Below, piece by piece: positions 17,153-25,818 of a DNA stretch of 32,716 nucleotides. The DNA is from Candidatus Gastranaerophilales bacterium (lineage in GTDB: Bacteria > Cyanobacteriota > Vampirovibrionia > Gastranaerophilales > Gastranaerophilaceae), in contig CALVBB010000021.1 in assembly GCA_944325705.1 (NCBI GenBank), positions 1 through 32,716 on the forward strand, read 5' to 3'. Position numbers and translations under genes: made by a program. The notes beneath the pieces are model-generated. The model did no database searches and was not told the DNA's origin. It was given only the letters and a program-made list of their open reading frames with translations. How positions within the stretch are numbered: position 1 is the first letter of the stretch; the number at the start of each line of letters is the position of its first letter.

Positions 17153-17992
17153 TTACTTTTTAAATCTAACCTGAACCGGCTGGCCTTTTTCGATAGTATA
17201 GCCGTTTAAATCATCCTTAAATGAAATCTGTACAGGAATAACAAGGGATTTGTTACGGGCATCCATTTCCGGCTCAGTACCCACAGCGTCAATAACACCG
17301 GTAAACTTTTTGGAGCCATAATTTTTAATGCGGATATTAACTTCTTTACCTACTTTCAAATCTCCTGCGTGTTTCGGATTGAAATAAGCAGTGACTTTCG
17401 GTCTATTAGAATCCAGAAGGACAACAGGTTTATCTTTAACCGCAGTTTCACCCTTGTTCAGATAACTAAGACTAACAACACCGTCTTTTGGCGCGTAAAC
17501 CTTTGAGGTAGACACATTCTTTTTAACAAATGTTTTTTGCTTTGTGTTACCTGAATCCGATGCCTCAACTGCTTTTTCATAATCATCCTGAGCCTTTGTA
17601 AGTTGATTTAATGAGCGATCATATTCTTCCTGAGGAATAACCCCGTCTTTATACATTATTGCAAAATGTTTATAATTTTCTTCGGCATTGTTAAGTTTTT
17701 CCTTTTTTACAGCAACATCATTTCCGGATGCAGCCGGCTGTTTAATGACGACATTTTCTACAACCTCTATTTCTGCAATAATTTGGCCTCTGGTAACATT
17801 TTGATCTGGTTTTACAAAAATATTTTTAATTTTACCGGAAGTAGAGGCTTCCACAGGAACAAAATCCGGTTCTATAACAGCATCAGCGGTATAGACATAA
17901 GCCGATGTATTGTAAGTCCACAAACCTGCTCCGCCGGCTGCAAGAACTGCAGCTATAATAACAGACGTAATTATAATACTCTTTTTATTCAT
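17153..17992 (-). CDS. HlyD/EmrA-type membrane-fusion (adaptor) protein
   Basis: The 279-residue periplasmic adaptor has an N-terminal anchor (residues about 5-27), a first lipoyl half-domain (DFVPVEASTSGKIKNIFVKPDQNVTRGQIIAEIE), a short alpha-hairpin (about 75-140), the second lipoyl half (SKVYAPKDGVVSLSYLNKGETAVKD) and a beta-barrel (RPKVTAYFNPKHAGDLKVGKEVNI). That order is typical of HlyD/EmrA proteins, which connect an inner-membrane exporter to the outer membrane. A longer frame extends to 18061, but GAGG 6-7 nt before the ATG at 17992 and the signal anchor immediately after it support the shorter start. No ABC or MFS partner is adjacent. It lies 75 bp downstream of a prepilin-like gene on the same strand and may share its promoter. 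Confidence 0.88.
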   Translation of the reverse strand: MNKKSIIITSVIIAAVLAAGGAGLWTYNTSAYVYTADAVIEPDFVPVEASTSGKIKNIFVKPDQNVTRGQIIAEIEVVENVVIKQPAASGNDVAVKKEKLNNAEENYKHFAIMYKDGVIPQEEYDRSLNQLTKAQDDYEKAVEASDSGNTKQKTFVKKNVSTSKVYAPKDGVVSLSYLNKGETAVKDKPVVLLDSNRPKVTAYFNPKHAGDLKVGKEVNIRIKNYGSKKFTGVIDAVGTEPEMDARNKSLVIPVQISFKDDLNGYTIEKGQPVQVRFKK

Positions 17993-18067
17993 AATACCCT
18001 CATTTTGGATAGAATAACCTGCTAACAAAAAATTAGCATAAATCCTTAGAAAAGACAACAAAGAAAA

Positions 18068-18928
18068 TTATTCATATTCCTCAATTTTGACATAGCAAGG
18101 AGAGTTACTAACCAGACACCCCTGAGAAAAATCTAAAGAAGGAGCTGGTGTAGGGTAAGCTTCCGGCGGCAACTTGAATGGAGAATCCGCAGGGAAATCA
18201 TCCTGAAAATTAAAAGACATTGCTTCAGCAGAATCTATTGTTGTACCCCATGCTCTATTCTTAGCTTCATAATAAGAAACAGCTTCCGAAAGATTGCTTT
18301 CCGGATCATCATCTACAGGAGGGTAAACAATCCTGGCAAACATATAACGGGTATCGACTTCCGGATAGCCTACAGGAACAACTTCTGTAGAATCAGTAAC
18401 GACAAAAGCAACAATATCAGCCATTTCGTTTTCCTTCCACTGCGCAGTGTTAGGGCCTTTTTCAGCATTTAAGTCAGCGATAACTACGAAATATTTGTAT
18501 GTAACACTCATACCGCTGGTTTCCACCTCAGTATGAGTAAATGGCGAGCCGTCAGCATTAGCAGCAATATACAATCTAACACCGTTTGAGGCAAAAATTT
18601 GGACTTTGTCCTCCGGATATTCAGTATCTGAAAGGCTGACATTTCTTGCAATGTCGCAATGATTTTCATTAGAATTAATAAATTCCAACAAGGCAGTACA
18701 AAAATCATTTGAATCGACCGGGAATTCTGCTCTGGTAAACATTGCATTATAAATAGCAGTATTAATAACATTATACATTCTGTAATATAAATATTTAACG
18801 GACTTTTCAAAAGGCTTTATGGTAACGACTGCAATGGAAGCAATAATACCGATTACAACAAAAACCATCATCAATTCCGCTAAAGTAAATGCTTTTTCTT
18901 TTTTTATAAACATATCCAACAACCCCAT
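18068..18928 (-). CDS. Prepilin-like protein (type IV pilin / pseudopilin N-terminus)
   Basis: The 286-residue product starts with a short basic leader and a class III prepilin motif, KEKA|FTLAELMMVFVVIGIIASIAV, with Glu at position 5 after the cut. The soluble part has a helix and four cysteines, two in the first 70 residues of the mature domain (NDFCTALLEF, then HCDIA) and two near the end (QGCLVSNSPCYV), suggesting disulfides. It lacks the glycine-rich block of the divergent cluster. Starts at 18928 (leader of 13) or 18913 (leader of 8) are both possible; neither has a good Shine-Dalgarno. A consensus promoter lies immediately upstream, predicting a 5' leader of about 8 nt if 18928 is used. 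Confidence 0.82.
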   Translation of the reverse strand: MGLLDMFIKKEKAFTLAELMMVFVVIGIIASIAVVTIKPFEKSVKYLYYRMYNVINTAIYNAMFTRAEFPVDSNDFCTALLEFINSNENHCDIARNVSLSDTEYPEDKVQIFASNGVRLYIAANADGSPFTHTEVETSGMSVTYKYFVVIADLNAEKGPNTAQWKENEMADIVAFVVTDSTEVVPVGYPEVDTRYMFARIVYPPVDDDPESNLSEAVSYYEAKNRAWGTTIDSAEAMSFNFQDDFPADSPFKLPPEAYPTPAPSLDFSQGCLVSNSPCYVKIEEYE

Positions 18929-18942
18929 ATGTATATGTAAAT

Positions 18943-18972
18943 ATTATATCATAAAAATAGTGGATGTGTCAA
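18943..18972 (-). promoter_or_regulatory. Consensus promoter of the minus-strand prepilin gene
   Basis: Minus strand: TTGACA (18972-18967), an 18-nt spacer and TATAAT (18948-18943) with a TG extension. Both hexamers are perfect consensus. Confidence 0.82.
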
Positions 18973-19048
18973 GGCAGAGGAATCTGTAAATATAGAGTTA
19001 AGATTTATGTAAAATCTATCTGAAAATAGTTACATTTTGTAAAATACA

Positions 19049-19057
19049 TGGTATAAT
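19049..19057 (+). promoter_or_regulatory. Extended -10 promoter of the glycine-rich pilin operon
   Basis: TGGTATAAT (19049-19057) is an extended -10 box. A -35 is weak (TTACAT near 19030). It lies 50 bp before the ATG at 19108, which has GGAG 8 nt upstream. Confidence 0.6.
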
Positions 19058-19107
19058 AAAAATATACGGGATTGATTATTTTTGGACAGAAAAATGGAGA
19101 TTTGAGT

Positions 19108-20730
19108 ATGATAAATATGCTTAACAGAACTAATACGCACTCACATAAAGGCTTTTCTCTTGCAGAAATGCTGCTTGTTCTTGTAATTTTATCATTTTTA
19201 ATAGTGTCAATGGCACCTATAGCATACAACAAAATGCCTAAAAAGACAGACAGAGCTCCACACGGGAGGTTTGAGTGCTACTATGACGGTAATAAGCTTA
19301 TGCAATACACAGCAGATGAAATATATGGAGAAACTACACCGATAGAAGTTACACAGTGTGAATTTAATCCGCCGGCAAAAGCTTCGTTCTTTATTGTACA
19401 GGCAATCGGAGGAGGAGCCGGGGGCACTTATGTTACAGATGATCCATACTCAACAACACCTATATTTGAATCCGGCGTTATAAACGCACCTGATACAGGC
19501 TTATACGATAGTGTTAGCCTTACCTGGGGAAGCGGCGGTGCTTATGACCTGAGTAATTGTACTATTGCAGATCCTGGTGATGCAGCAGGCGGCAGCGGCG
19601 GCACATGTCCTACATCCTGGCTTGGAACATACTGGAATTCTCATAAGCCGTCAATAACTCTTGATGTTTGCGCGGCTGCAGGTCGCAACGGAACAGCTTA
19701 TTCATTAACTTATGAGGACGGTCACATAAATAGTGTCCCAGGCGGCAGCGGCGGCCCGGGGACATGCGCGCAGATAACAACAGGTATAACTCTCGGAAGT
19801 CCTTTCACCATTAACCCTACAGATCTGGACCTCGGCGGAGGGAACATGACTGTGACAACACCTGACGTTAGCTGTGTTTTAGCCGGGGGAGACAACGGCA
19901 CAAATGGTCATCTTGCAGGAACAGTCCTGGTTCCGGGAACATCGGGTGGAACACTTTCAACAGATCCGGCCACAGATTGCAGCAATCCGGCATTTTCCAG
20001 CTATGTCAGCTACATACATTCAAATAGCGGCGCCGGAGTTTATCAGGTTGACGGAACAGCAGGCCTGCCGGATATAACATACAAAAGACAGGGAACAAAA
20101 GCCGCTACAAGATACGGTTTTATGGGGAATAACGGAGAATATATTTCAATGTTTTTCCCTGAATTAACAGAGTCACTTGATATAAGTATCGGCCGCGGCG
20201 GAGATGAAGGAACCTCTTATGCTTCTCCTGCAGGAACTGACGGCGGTGATACTGTTATAAAATTGAAAAATGCCTCAGCAACAGAAGCACTAAGAGCAAA
20301 GGGAGGTAAAGCCACCGCTCTTGGCGGGAGTTACAACTTCTGGCTCAAAGGGAACACCCTTGTGGATACTGATGCTGTGGATGCAGACGGCAGATTTGCT
20401 TTAACATCCGGTTTTTCAACATTTGTTGAACTCGATCAGGACAGCAAAATGCCTTCAAAAATTACAGAAACACTGACCGGTATGGGCGGAGATGGTGCAT
20501 ATTCTATAGTCAGAGAAACAGCATCCGTTGAAACTATTTCGCTTAACGGAGTAGCTATTGCTAATGAAACCTATACAACACCGCCTGAAAACCATCAAGT
20601 TTACACATGCCGTACAAGAGATGGCTCAGCACTTAAAGATGATGACGGCAATGAGATAAAATTAAATAATCCGGAAGTTGTATGTCCGGCACAAAAAGGA
20701 CACAGCGGGGCTGTTGTAATAGTGTGGTAA
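19108..20730 (+). CDS. Pilin-like protein with glycine-rich adhesin-type domain, first of three
   Basis: This 540-residue protein has a prepilin N-terminus (HKG|FSLAEMLLVLVILSFLIVSM, Glu at +5), then a conserved block APHGRFECYYDGNKLMQY, then CEFNPPAKASFFIVQAIGGG opening a large glycine-rich domain (about residues 100-530) with many GG and GGSGG runs, and the end GHSGAVVIVW. The frame is open from 19072, but GGAG spaced 8 nt from 19108 and the leader length favour 19108. The strand preceding GGGAGG and the terminal hydrophobic strand match the glycine-rich domain (Gly_rich_2 type) seen in phage tip adhesins and animal ALK/LTK, where glycine helices pack in a lattice. Such a domain on a pilin-like stem suggests a surface or filament-tip adhesin. 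It has many cysteines, so disulfides are probable. Confidence 0.8.
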   Translation: MINMLNRTNTHSHKGFSLAEMLLVLVILSFLIVSMAPIAYNKMPKKTDRAPHGRFECYYDGNKLMQYTADEIYGETTPIEVTQCEFNPPAKASFFIVQAIGGGAGGTYVTDDPYSTTPIFESGVINAPDTGLYDSVSLTWGSGGAYDLSNCTIADPGDAAGGSGGTCPTSWLGTYWNSHKPSITLDVCAAAGRNGTAYSLTYEDGHINSVPGGSGGPGTCAQITTGITLGSPFTINPTDLDLGGGNMTVTTPDVSCVLAGGDNGTNGHLAGTVLVPGTSGGTLSTDPATDCSNPAFSSYVSYIHSNSGAGVYQVDGTAGLPDITYKRQGTKAATRYGFMGNNGEYISMFFPELTESLDISIGRGGDEGTSYASPAGTDGGDTVIKLKNASATEALRAKGGKATALGGSYNFWLKGNTLVDTDAVDADGRFALTSGFSTFVELDQDSKMPSKITETLTGMGGDGAYSIVRETASVETISLNGVAIANETYTTPPENHQVYTCRTRDGSALKDDDGNEIKLNNPEVVCPAQKGHSGAVVIVW

Positions 20731-20741
20731 GGAACCTCTAG

Positions 20742-21671
20742 ATGATAACATTTGACAAAAATAATAAATTAGCATTTTCACTGTTTGAAACACTGGTAGT
20801 TATGGGTATAGTTGCTATATTCGTAACAGCCAGTGCTAACGTTTTTACAAAAAAACGTAAACCTGTGGCTGAAAAAGCGTCACACGGCAGGTTTGAATGC
20901 TACTACAATAGTGGCACCCTGACACAGCAGTATTTTATTGAAAATATGCCGCGTACAGCTGAAACAGTAAGTATTTGCCGGTTTAAACCAATTAAAAATG
21001 CTCAATATTATATAATAAATCTTGTCGGCGGAGGCGGAGCCGGTTCATCTTCATCCAGCGGCTATGGCGGGAATGCCGGAGAATACCATAGTTTCTTTGT
21101 TACAGATATAGGAAAAGAATTGCAAATAACCCCCGGGAAAGGCGCTGCGGTTGGTGGTTCCTCAACTTCATCCACTGTTGATACAGTAGATAGCAGCGGA
21201 ACTAAAACAATAGCAGAGGTTCTGGGCGGCGGATACGGTTTTGATAAATCAACAATGGATGGGAGCCACGTATTAAATTGTACGGTAACAAGTGCAAAAT
21301 ATACATGTTCCAGACAGCCTTATTGCAAAGCTTATACTGATTCTTTACAGGTATCATACTGTGCAATGGACGATATTGCAGGAACAGAGCCGGATGCTTA
21401 CGTTACAGAACAGTTACTGTTTAACGGAGATTACGGAATTAATAAAACATCAACTATGAGCGGAACACTCGTCAATTATAGCGATGCTGCCGGCAATTAT
21501 GAACTTTCAATGATGGTGGATACCAATATGACTACAGCAGCGGATGTTTCACAATTTACAAACTATCTGCAGGCAATAGGGATTGATACTGATATAGTTA
21601 CTGCAGCACCCGGAAACGGAGGAGCTCAGGGGCAGCCGGGAAATGATGGTGCAGCTGTTATAATATGGTAA
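20742..21671 (+). CDS. Pilin-like protein with glycine-rich domain, second of three
   Basis: The 309-residue product has the same plan as its neighbours but is shorter: leader ending NNKLA|FSLFETLVVMGIVAIF (Ala rather than Gly before the cut, Glu at +5), then KASHGRFECYYNSGTL, CRFKPIKNAQYYIINLVGGGGAGS, a glycine and serine-rich region, a middle part with five Cys (LNCTVTSAKYTC, RQPYCKAY, SYCAMDD), and GGAQGQPGNDGAAVIIW at the end. AAGGA lies 8 nt before the ATG, 11 bp after the first gene. The ATG-proximal leader is 11 residues. Probably a minor pilin of the same filament or complex. Confidence 0.8.
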   Translation: MITFDKNNKLAFSLFETLVVMGIVAIFVTASANVFTKKRKPVAEKASHGRFECYYNSGTLTQQYFIENMPRTAETVSICRFKPIKNAQYYIINLVGGGGAGSSSSSGYGGNAGEYHSFFVTDIGKELQITPGKGAAVGGSSTSSTVDTVDSSGTKTIAEVLGGGYGFDKSTMDGSHVLNCTVTSAKYTCSRQPYCKAYTDSLQVSYCAMDDIAGTEPDAYVTEQLLFNGDYGINKTSTMSGTLVNYSDAAGNYELSMMVDTNMTTAADVSQFTNYLQAIGIDTDIVTAAPGNGGAQGQPGNDGAAVIIW

Positions 21672-21702
21672 AAATTTTTGAGAAAGCATAGAGGAGCATT
21701 AA

Positions 21703-23352
21703 ATGATACAAATACACAACAAATCACAATCCGGATTTTCTCTTATTGAGATGCTGTTACTACTTATGATTGCATCCTTGATTACAGCCGGATCTATGTC
21801 AGTAATTACCAAAAAACATACCCGTGTTCCTAAAAAAGTTGTACACGGGAAATATGCCTGTTACAGAGATAGCAGCGGGGATTTATATGAAGAACGTTAT
21901 GTTGAAAAAACAAGATTATTTAAAAGAAAAGTTACCGAATGCAAATTTGAACCTCCGGCAAAAGCTAACTACTTTTATATCCAGCTTGTAGGCGGCGGCG
22001 GCTCAGGCGGGGATGCAGGATACGACGGGACTACCCGGGCTTCAACTATAAATACTGGAACTACGGATGCTACAGGATGGTGTAATACTAATACAGACCC
22101 ACTACCTTCATATTGCGCACAGAATCTAATGAGTGATCCTTATTTCATTGATTATTCAGAATGGAAAGGTCTGGTTAGCGGAGATACTGTATATGCCTGT
22201 GCAACTTCAGGAGCTGGGGGTGATGGTAGTAATGCTAAACATGTATACAAAACTTCTTACGGGGAGTGTACCTGCAACGGTACAAAAGTTGCAGATTATA
22301 TATCATCGTCAGATTGTAGCGCATACAACACCGCAACTGTTACCTGCAGCTGGCTCAGTAAGACTGACTCTCAATGGATCGGAGGAGGTTCTGGCGGAGC
22401 CAGTGCAACCTGCAGTACCGCAGTATTACCTGTAGATCTTGGGATAACACAAGACTCCTTGCTTCCTGCCACCGGTGCATCAGGAAGCTCAGCTTCTAAT
22501 GGTAGCGGGCTTGCAGGAGGTGATGGTGACGGAGCGTCTGCTGCTCTCTATATAAATGGCAGTATCGCAACATCTTGCTCGGTTACCGGCGGAAAAGGCG
22601 GCGGGCCTGCTTCGTCGGCACCATCTTCTGATTGTGCAACATGTACAACAGTCACCCCCGGCACACCGGGAACTGACGGTACAAGTACCTCATACGCTAC
22701 ATGTAGTGCAGGCATTAATACGCCATCATACACCTACAGTCATGAATACGAAACTAAATATATGACAGCAGGAGAAGGCGGTACTGCCGGAGAATACCTT
22801 GCGATATTTGTACGGTCGTTTAAAAGTTCTTCTGTAAAATTAGAACCGGGAAGAGGCGGACTGCCTCCTGCACTTAACTCCGGTAATAACGGAAATCCCG
22901 GCGAAAGAACATCTATAAATGATGATCAAATTTCTGTTCCCGGCGGATTAGGCGGGAAAGGGAAGGTTCCTTTGCCTGTAGAAGAATTACCGGCTGAAAT
23001 ACCTGCAGACGGCTCCCCACAAAAACTTTCGGCAGCCCCTACACAATCAAATGTCAAGACAGGACAATCACCGAATGTCTATGGCGCAAAATCCTCATAC
23101 AACCGTGCTGCCAACATTGCAAATATGGATGATGTGCCGACAGGTTCTGGTGAGATTGACCTGAACACTTTTGGACGCGGCGGCGACGGCGGCACCTCAG
23201 AAGATAGGTGCTGGGCCGGCAAGCATATAAGAAAATTTAATGGGGTAGAATTAAGTTCAACATTTAAAGGCCCTATATCATGCTCAGATGCGGATGTATC
23301 AAATATGGCAGCCACCGCAGGTAAGCCTGGCGCAATCGTTATTATCTGGTAA
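21703..23352 (+). CDS. Pilin-like protein with glycine-rich domain, third of three
   Basis: The 549-residue product has leader ending KSQSG|FSLIEMLLLLMIASLITA (Glu at +5), then VVHGKYACYRDSSGDLYEERY, then CKFEPPAKANYFYIQLVGGGGSGGDAG, and a glycine-rich domain of about 430 residues ending AGKPGAIVIIW. A section TCTTVTPGTPGTDGTSTSYATC resembles short collagen-like G-x-y runs, and G-G-L-G-G-K-G-K-V-P-L-P-V is another low-complexity stretch. Cysteines are frequent in the middle. GAGGAG lies 8 nt before the ATG. Together with the two preceding genes it appears to have arisen by duplication and divergence of one architecture. Confidence 0.8.
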   Translation: MIQIHNKSQSGFSLIEMLLLLMIASLITAGSMSVITKKHTRVPKKVVHGKYACYRDSSGDLYEERYVEKTRLFKRKVTECKFEPPAKANYFYIQLVGGGGSGGDAGYDGTTRASTINTGTTDATGWCNTNTDPLPSYCAQNLMSDPYFIDYSEWKGLVSGDTVYACATSGAGGDGSNAKHVYKTSYGECTCNGTKVADYISSSDCSAYNTATVTCSWLSKTDSQWIGGGSGGASATCSTAVLPVDLGITQDSLLPATGASGSSASNGSGLAGGDGDGASAALYINGSIATSCSVTGGKGGGPASSAPSSDCATCTTVTPGTPGTDGTSTSYATCSAGINTPSYTYSHEYETKYMTAGEGGTAGEYLAIFVRSFKSSSVKLEPGRGGLPPALNSGNNGNPGERTSINDDQISVPGGLGGKGKVPLPVEELPAEIPADGSPQKLSAAPTQSNVKTGQSPNVYGAKSSYNRAANIANMDDVPTGSGEIDLNTFGRGGDGGTSEDRCWAGKHIRKFNGVELSSTFKGPISCSDADVSNMAATAGKPGAIVIIW

Positions 23353-23372
23353 AAATAAAAAGGATAAATAAA

Positions 23373-23966
23373 ATGAAGAAAATAACTAAAATTAAATACG
23401 GTTTTACCTTAGCAGAAATGATGGTCTGCCTTGCAATTATTTCGATAATTGCAACAATGCTGATACCGGCAATTATGCAGGTAAAACCCGCAAAAAATAA
23501 AATTCTGTTTAAAAAAGCATACTATTTGACAGAAAGAATAGTTACCGAACTTATTAACGATGAAGATATGTACGCAACAAAACTCGGTAAAGAAGGATTT
23601 GATGAAACTGAACCTGCTGCTGCCGATTCGTCTATTTCCGGCAACACAAAATTCTGCAAACTATTTGCAAGTAAGTTAAATACTGTTGATGATGTACCAA
23701 ACTGTGTGGCAAACCATATTGCGTTCATCTCAAGCGACGGTATTGAATGGATTATGCCTATCACAGACTTTGCAACAGATGCCAAAATAAAAGTTGACGT
23801 AAACGGTTCAGAAAAGCAGCCTAACTGCATGTACAACAATACAGATCCTGATAAATGCTCTGATCCTGATATTTTTGAAATCTTCATTAAAAAAGACGGC
23901 AAAATGTACGTTAAAGATGAAATTGCGAAAGAATATCTAAAATCTAACGATACTATAAAAAGATAA
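23373..23966 (+). CDS. Prepilin-like protein, last gene of the pilin operon
   Basis: The 197-residue product has leader KIKYG|FTLAEMMVCLAIISIIATMLIPAI (Glu at +5) and a compact soluble domain beginning FKKAYYLTERIVTELINDEDMY. This form, with later cysteines in KFCKLFAS, PNCVAN, PNCMYNNTDPDKC, is closer to the minus-strand prepilin than to the three glycine-rich proteins and lacks their HG-x3-C block and W end. AAGGA about 9 nt before the ATG. It may be an assembly-initiating minor pilin or the main subunit; the sequence does not say which. Confidence 0.82.
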   Translation: MKKITKIKYGFTLAEMMVCLAIISIIATMLIPAIMQVKPAKNKILFKKAYYLTERIVTELINDEDMYATKLGKEGFDETEPAAADSSISGNTKFCKLFASKLNTVDDVPNCVANHIAFISSDGIEWIMPITDFATDAKIKVDVNGSEKQPNCMYNNTDPDKCSDPDIFEIFIKKDGKMYVKDEIAKEYLKSNDTIKR

Positions 23967-24002
23967 ATCCTATTGAAATTATTTTATTTTTTTTATAAAA
24001 TC

Positions 24003-24039
24003 TCAGTATCATATCAACTTCTGTATGATACTGATTTTT
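24003..24039 (+). terminator. Terminator after the pilin operon
   Basis: An 11-bp perfect stem (CAGTATCATA / TATGATACTG plus one flanking pair) with a 10-nt loop, followed by five T. It starts 36 bp after the last pilin-like stop and precedes the AAAGGGGAG ribosome binding site of the transporter gene. Confidence 0.8.
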
Positions 24040-24061
24040 ATGTAAAAGGGGAGAATAGTAA

Positions 24062-25384
24062 ATGGATCTACTAAACTTTGTACAGGCTCACAGTGTCGGA
24101 GTTTCCGCTGCGATACTTATTATTGCCTACATCTTTATTGCTCTTGAAAAGATCCCGAAAGCAACTGTTGCTCTGCTGGGTGCAGCGGCAACCATACTTC
24201 TCGGACTTTTAAGCCAGCACAAAAGTGTTGACGGGGCTCTTAACAGCCTTTATTTTATCAATTACATTGATTTTAACGTAATATTTTTACTTGTATCAAT
24301 GATGATTATTGTAAACATTGCAACCAGAAGCGGTATCTTTAACTGGATTGCGAACGAAATGCTAAAGCACACAGGAGGCAAGCCGGTTTTAATACTGTTT
24401 GTACTCGGCTTATTCACAGCTATCACATCAGCTTTTCTTGACAATGTTACAACAGTTATTTTAATCATGCCAGTCACCTTCTTTATTGCGAAAAAACTGG
24501 ATATTAACCCCGTGCCGTATTTGATTACGGAAGTTTTCGCATCAAACATCGGCGGCACCTCAACACTTATCGGCGATCCGCCTAATATTATTATCGGAAG
24601 TGCTGCAGGGCTTTCTTTTATGGATTTCGTGAAGGAATTAACCCTTATTGTATTTATAATCCTGTTTGTTGTGCTTGCTGTGATGACATTGTTCTTCCGT
24701 AAACACCTTGTTACAACTGAAGAAAAGATGAAGCAGGTTGCGGAACTTGACAATTCACATACAATTACTGACAAAGCACTAATGATACGCAGTGTAATTG
24801 TCCTTGCCGGAGTAATATTAGGCTTTGTAACTCATGATATGACCCATATTGAAACATCTGTAATGGCAATGCTCGGTGCCAGCTTGCTGCTGGTGTTCGA
24901 AAAACCGACCGATATATTCAAGGATGTAGAATGGAACACAATTTTCTTCTTTATCGGGTTATTCATAATCATCGGCGGGCTGGAGGCATCAGGCGGTATT
25001 GCGCTTATGGCAAAATGGATTATTAATATTACGGAAGGTTCAAAAGCCGCGGCATCCCTGCTTATTCTATGGGGTTCCGGCTTAATTTCTGGCGTTATTG
25101 ATAACATCCCGTACACTGCCACAATGACACCTATGATTCTTGAAATTGAAAAGGTTATGGGCGCGGCTTACGCAGAACCTCTCTGGTGGTGCCTGTCATT
25201 AGGGGCTTGCCTTGGAGGAAACCTTACAATAATCGGTGCAGCCGCAAACGTTATTGTTTCTGAAACTTCTGCTGCTAAAGGACACAAAATTTCGTTTATG
25301 CAGTTTATGAAGTACGGTGTTGTTACTGTATTAATATCACTTGTACTGAGTACAGCATATATTTATTTGAAATTCTTGCGATAA
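24062..25384 (+). CDS. ArsB/NhaD-type ion transporter
   Basis: This 440-residue inner-membrane protein has 11-12 hydrophobic helices and two inverted-repeat signatures of the ion transporter superfamily: SAFLDNVTTVILIMPV then GGTSTLIGDPPNIIIGSAAG in the first half, and GVIDNIPYTATMTPM then GGNLTIIGAAANVIVSETSA in the second. Those paired D-N-V/I-x-T/Y and G-[DA]-x-x-N-[VI] loops are typical of the ArsB/NhaD group (PF03600). The substrate could be Na+/H+, arsenite or an organic anion; arsenite is not supported by any ars neighbour. GGGGAG lies 8 nt before the ATG. It lies between two terminators and so is probably its own transcription unit. Confidence 0.87.
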   Translation: MDLLNFVQAHSVGVSAAILIIAYIFIALEKIPKATVALLGAAATILLGLLSQHKSVDGALNSLYFINYIDFNVIFLLVSMMIIVNIATRSGIFNWIANEMLKHTGGKPVLILFVLGLFTAITSAFLDNVTTVILIMPVTFFIAKKLDINPVPYLITEVFASNIGGTSTLIGDPPNIIIGSAAGLSFMDFVKELTLIVFIILFVVLAVMTLFFRKHLVTTEEKMKQVAELDNSHTITDKALMIRSVIVLAGVILGFVTHDMTHIETSVMAMLGASLLLVFEKPTDIFKDVEWNTIFFFIGLFIIIGGLEASGGIALMAKWIINITEGSKAAASLLILWGSGLISGVIDNIPYTATMTPMILEIEKVMGAAYAEPLWWCLSLGACLGGNLTIIGAAANVIVSETSAAKGHKISFMQFMKYGVVTVLISLVLSTAYIYLKFLR

Positions 25385-25390
25385 TAACTG

Positions 25391-25420
25391 AAAAAGCAGG
25401 CTCACAGGGCCTGCTTTTTT
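25391..25420 (+). terminator. Terminator after the ArsB/NhaD-type gene
   Basis: GCAGGC / GCCTGC stem extended by five A-T pairs (AAAAA before, TTTTT after), with a 7-nt loop, then T-rich sequence. It begins 6 bp after the stop codon. Confidence 0.92.
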
Positions 25421-25488
25421 ATTATACTTTCAGGCATTGAAACTTCCGAATTATTATATAAAATTAAAACTAACACGGAGGAAATATT

Positions 25489-25818
25489 ATGGTCTTGATT
25501 TTAAAATGGATAGGTCTTGCGTTAATAATAATGTTTGCAGGTTGGATTATTCCCGGGATTGAAATCGATAACTTTACAGCGGCTATGATTGCAGCAGTAG
25601 TGATTGCACTAATCAATACCTTTATAAAACCGGTATTAATTCTGCTGACCCTTCCTATTAATATTCTGACACTCGGTATTTTCACGCTTGTGATAAACGC
25701 TCTTTTATTTATGTTTGCGGCGTATCTTGTTCCGGGAATTGAAATAAGCGGGTTCTGGAGCGCGCTTTTCGGCTCATTGCTAATTTCAATATTTTCTATC
25801 GGACTTGCGTGGATTTAA
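25489..25818 (+). CDS. YvlD / phage-holin-4-2 family membrane protein
   Basis: The 109-residue product has four transmembrane helices and the family signature I-x-P-G-[IV]-E-I between TM1 and TM2 and again YLVPGIEISGFW between TM3 and TM4, plus the N-T-F-I-K-P-V-L-x-L-L-T-L-P central motif. Members of PF04020 are small envelope proteins; despite the name, most are not phage holins. GGAGG 8-9 nt before the ATG fits. A promoter TTGAAA (25437-25442) with TAAAAT (25459-25464), spacer 16, is plausible. Its last 33 bp overlap the end of the converging EamA gene. Confidence 0.88.
   Translation: MVLILKWIGLALIIMFAGWIIPGIEIDNFTAAMIAAVVIALINTFIKPVLILLTLPINILTLGIFTLVINALLFMFAAYLVPGIEISGFWSALFGSLLISIFSIGLAWI

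Noticed and set aside
25489..25818. Prophage holin as evidence of a prophage
   Set aside because: The YvlD/holin-4-2 family is common in non-phage loci, and no lysin or phage structural gene is adjacent.
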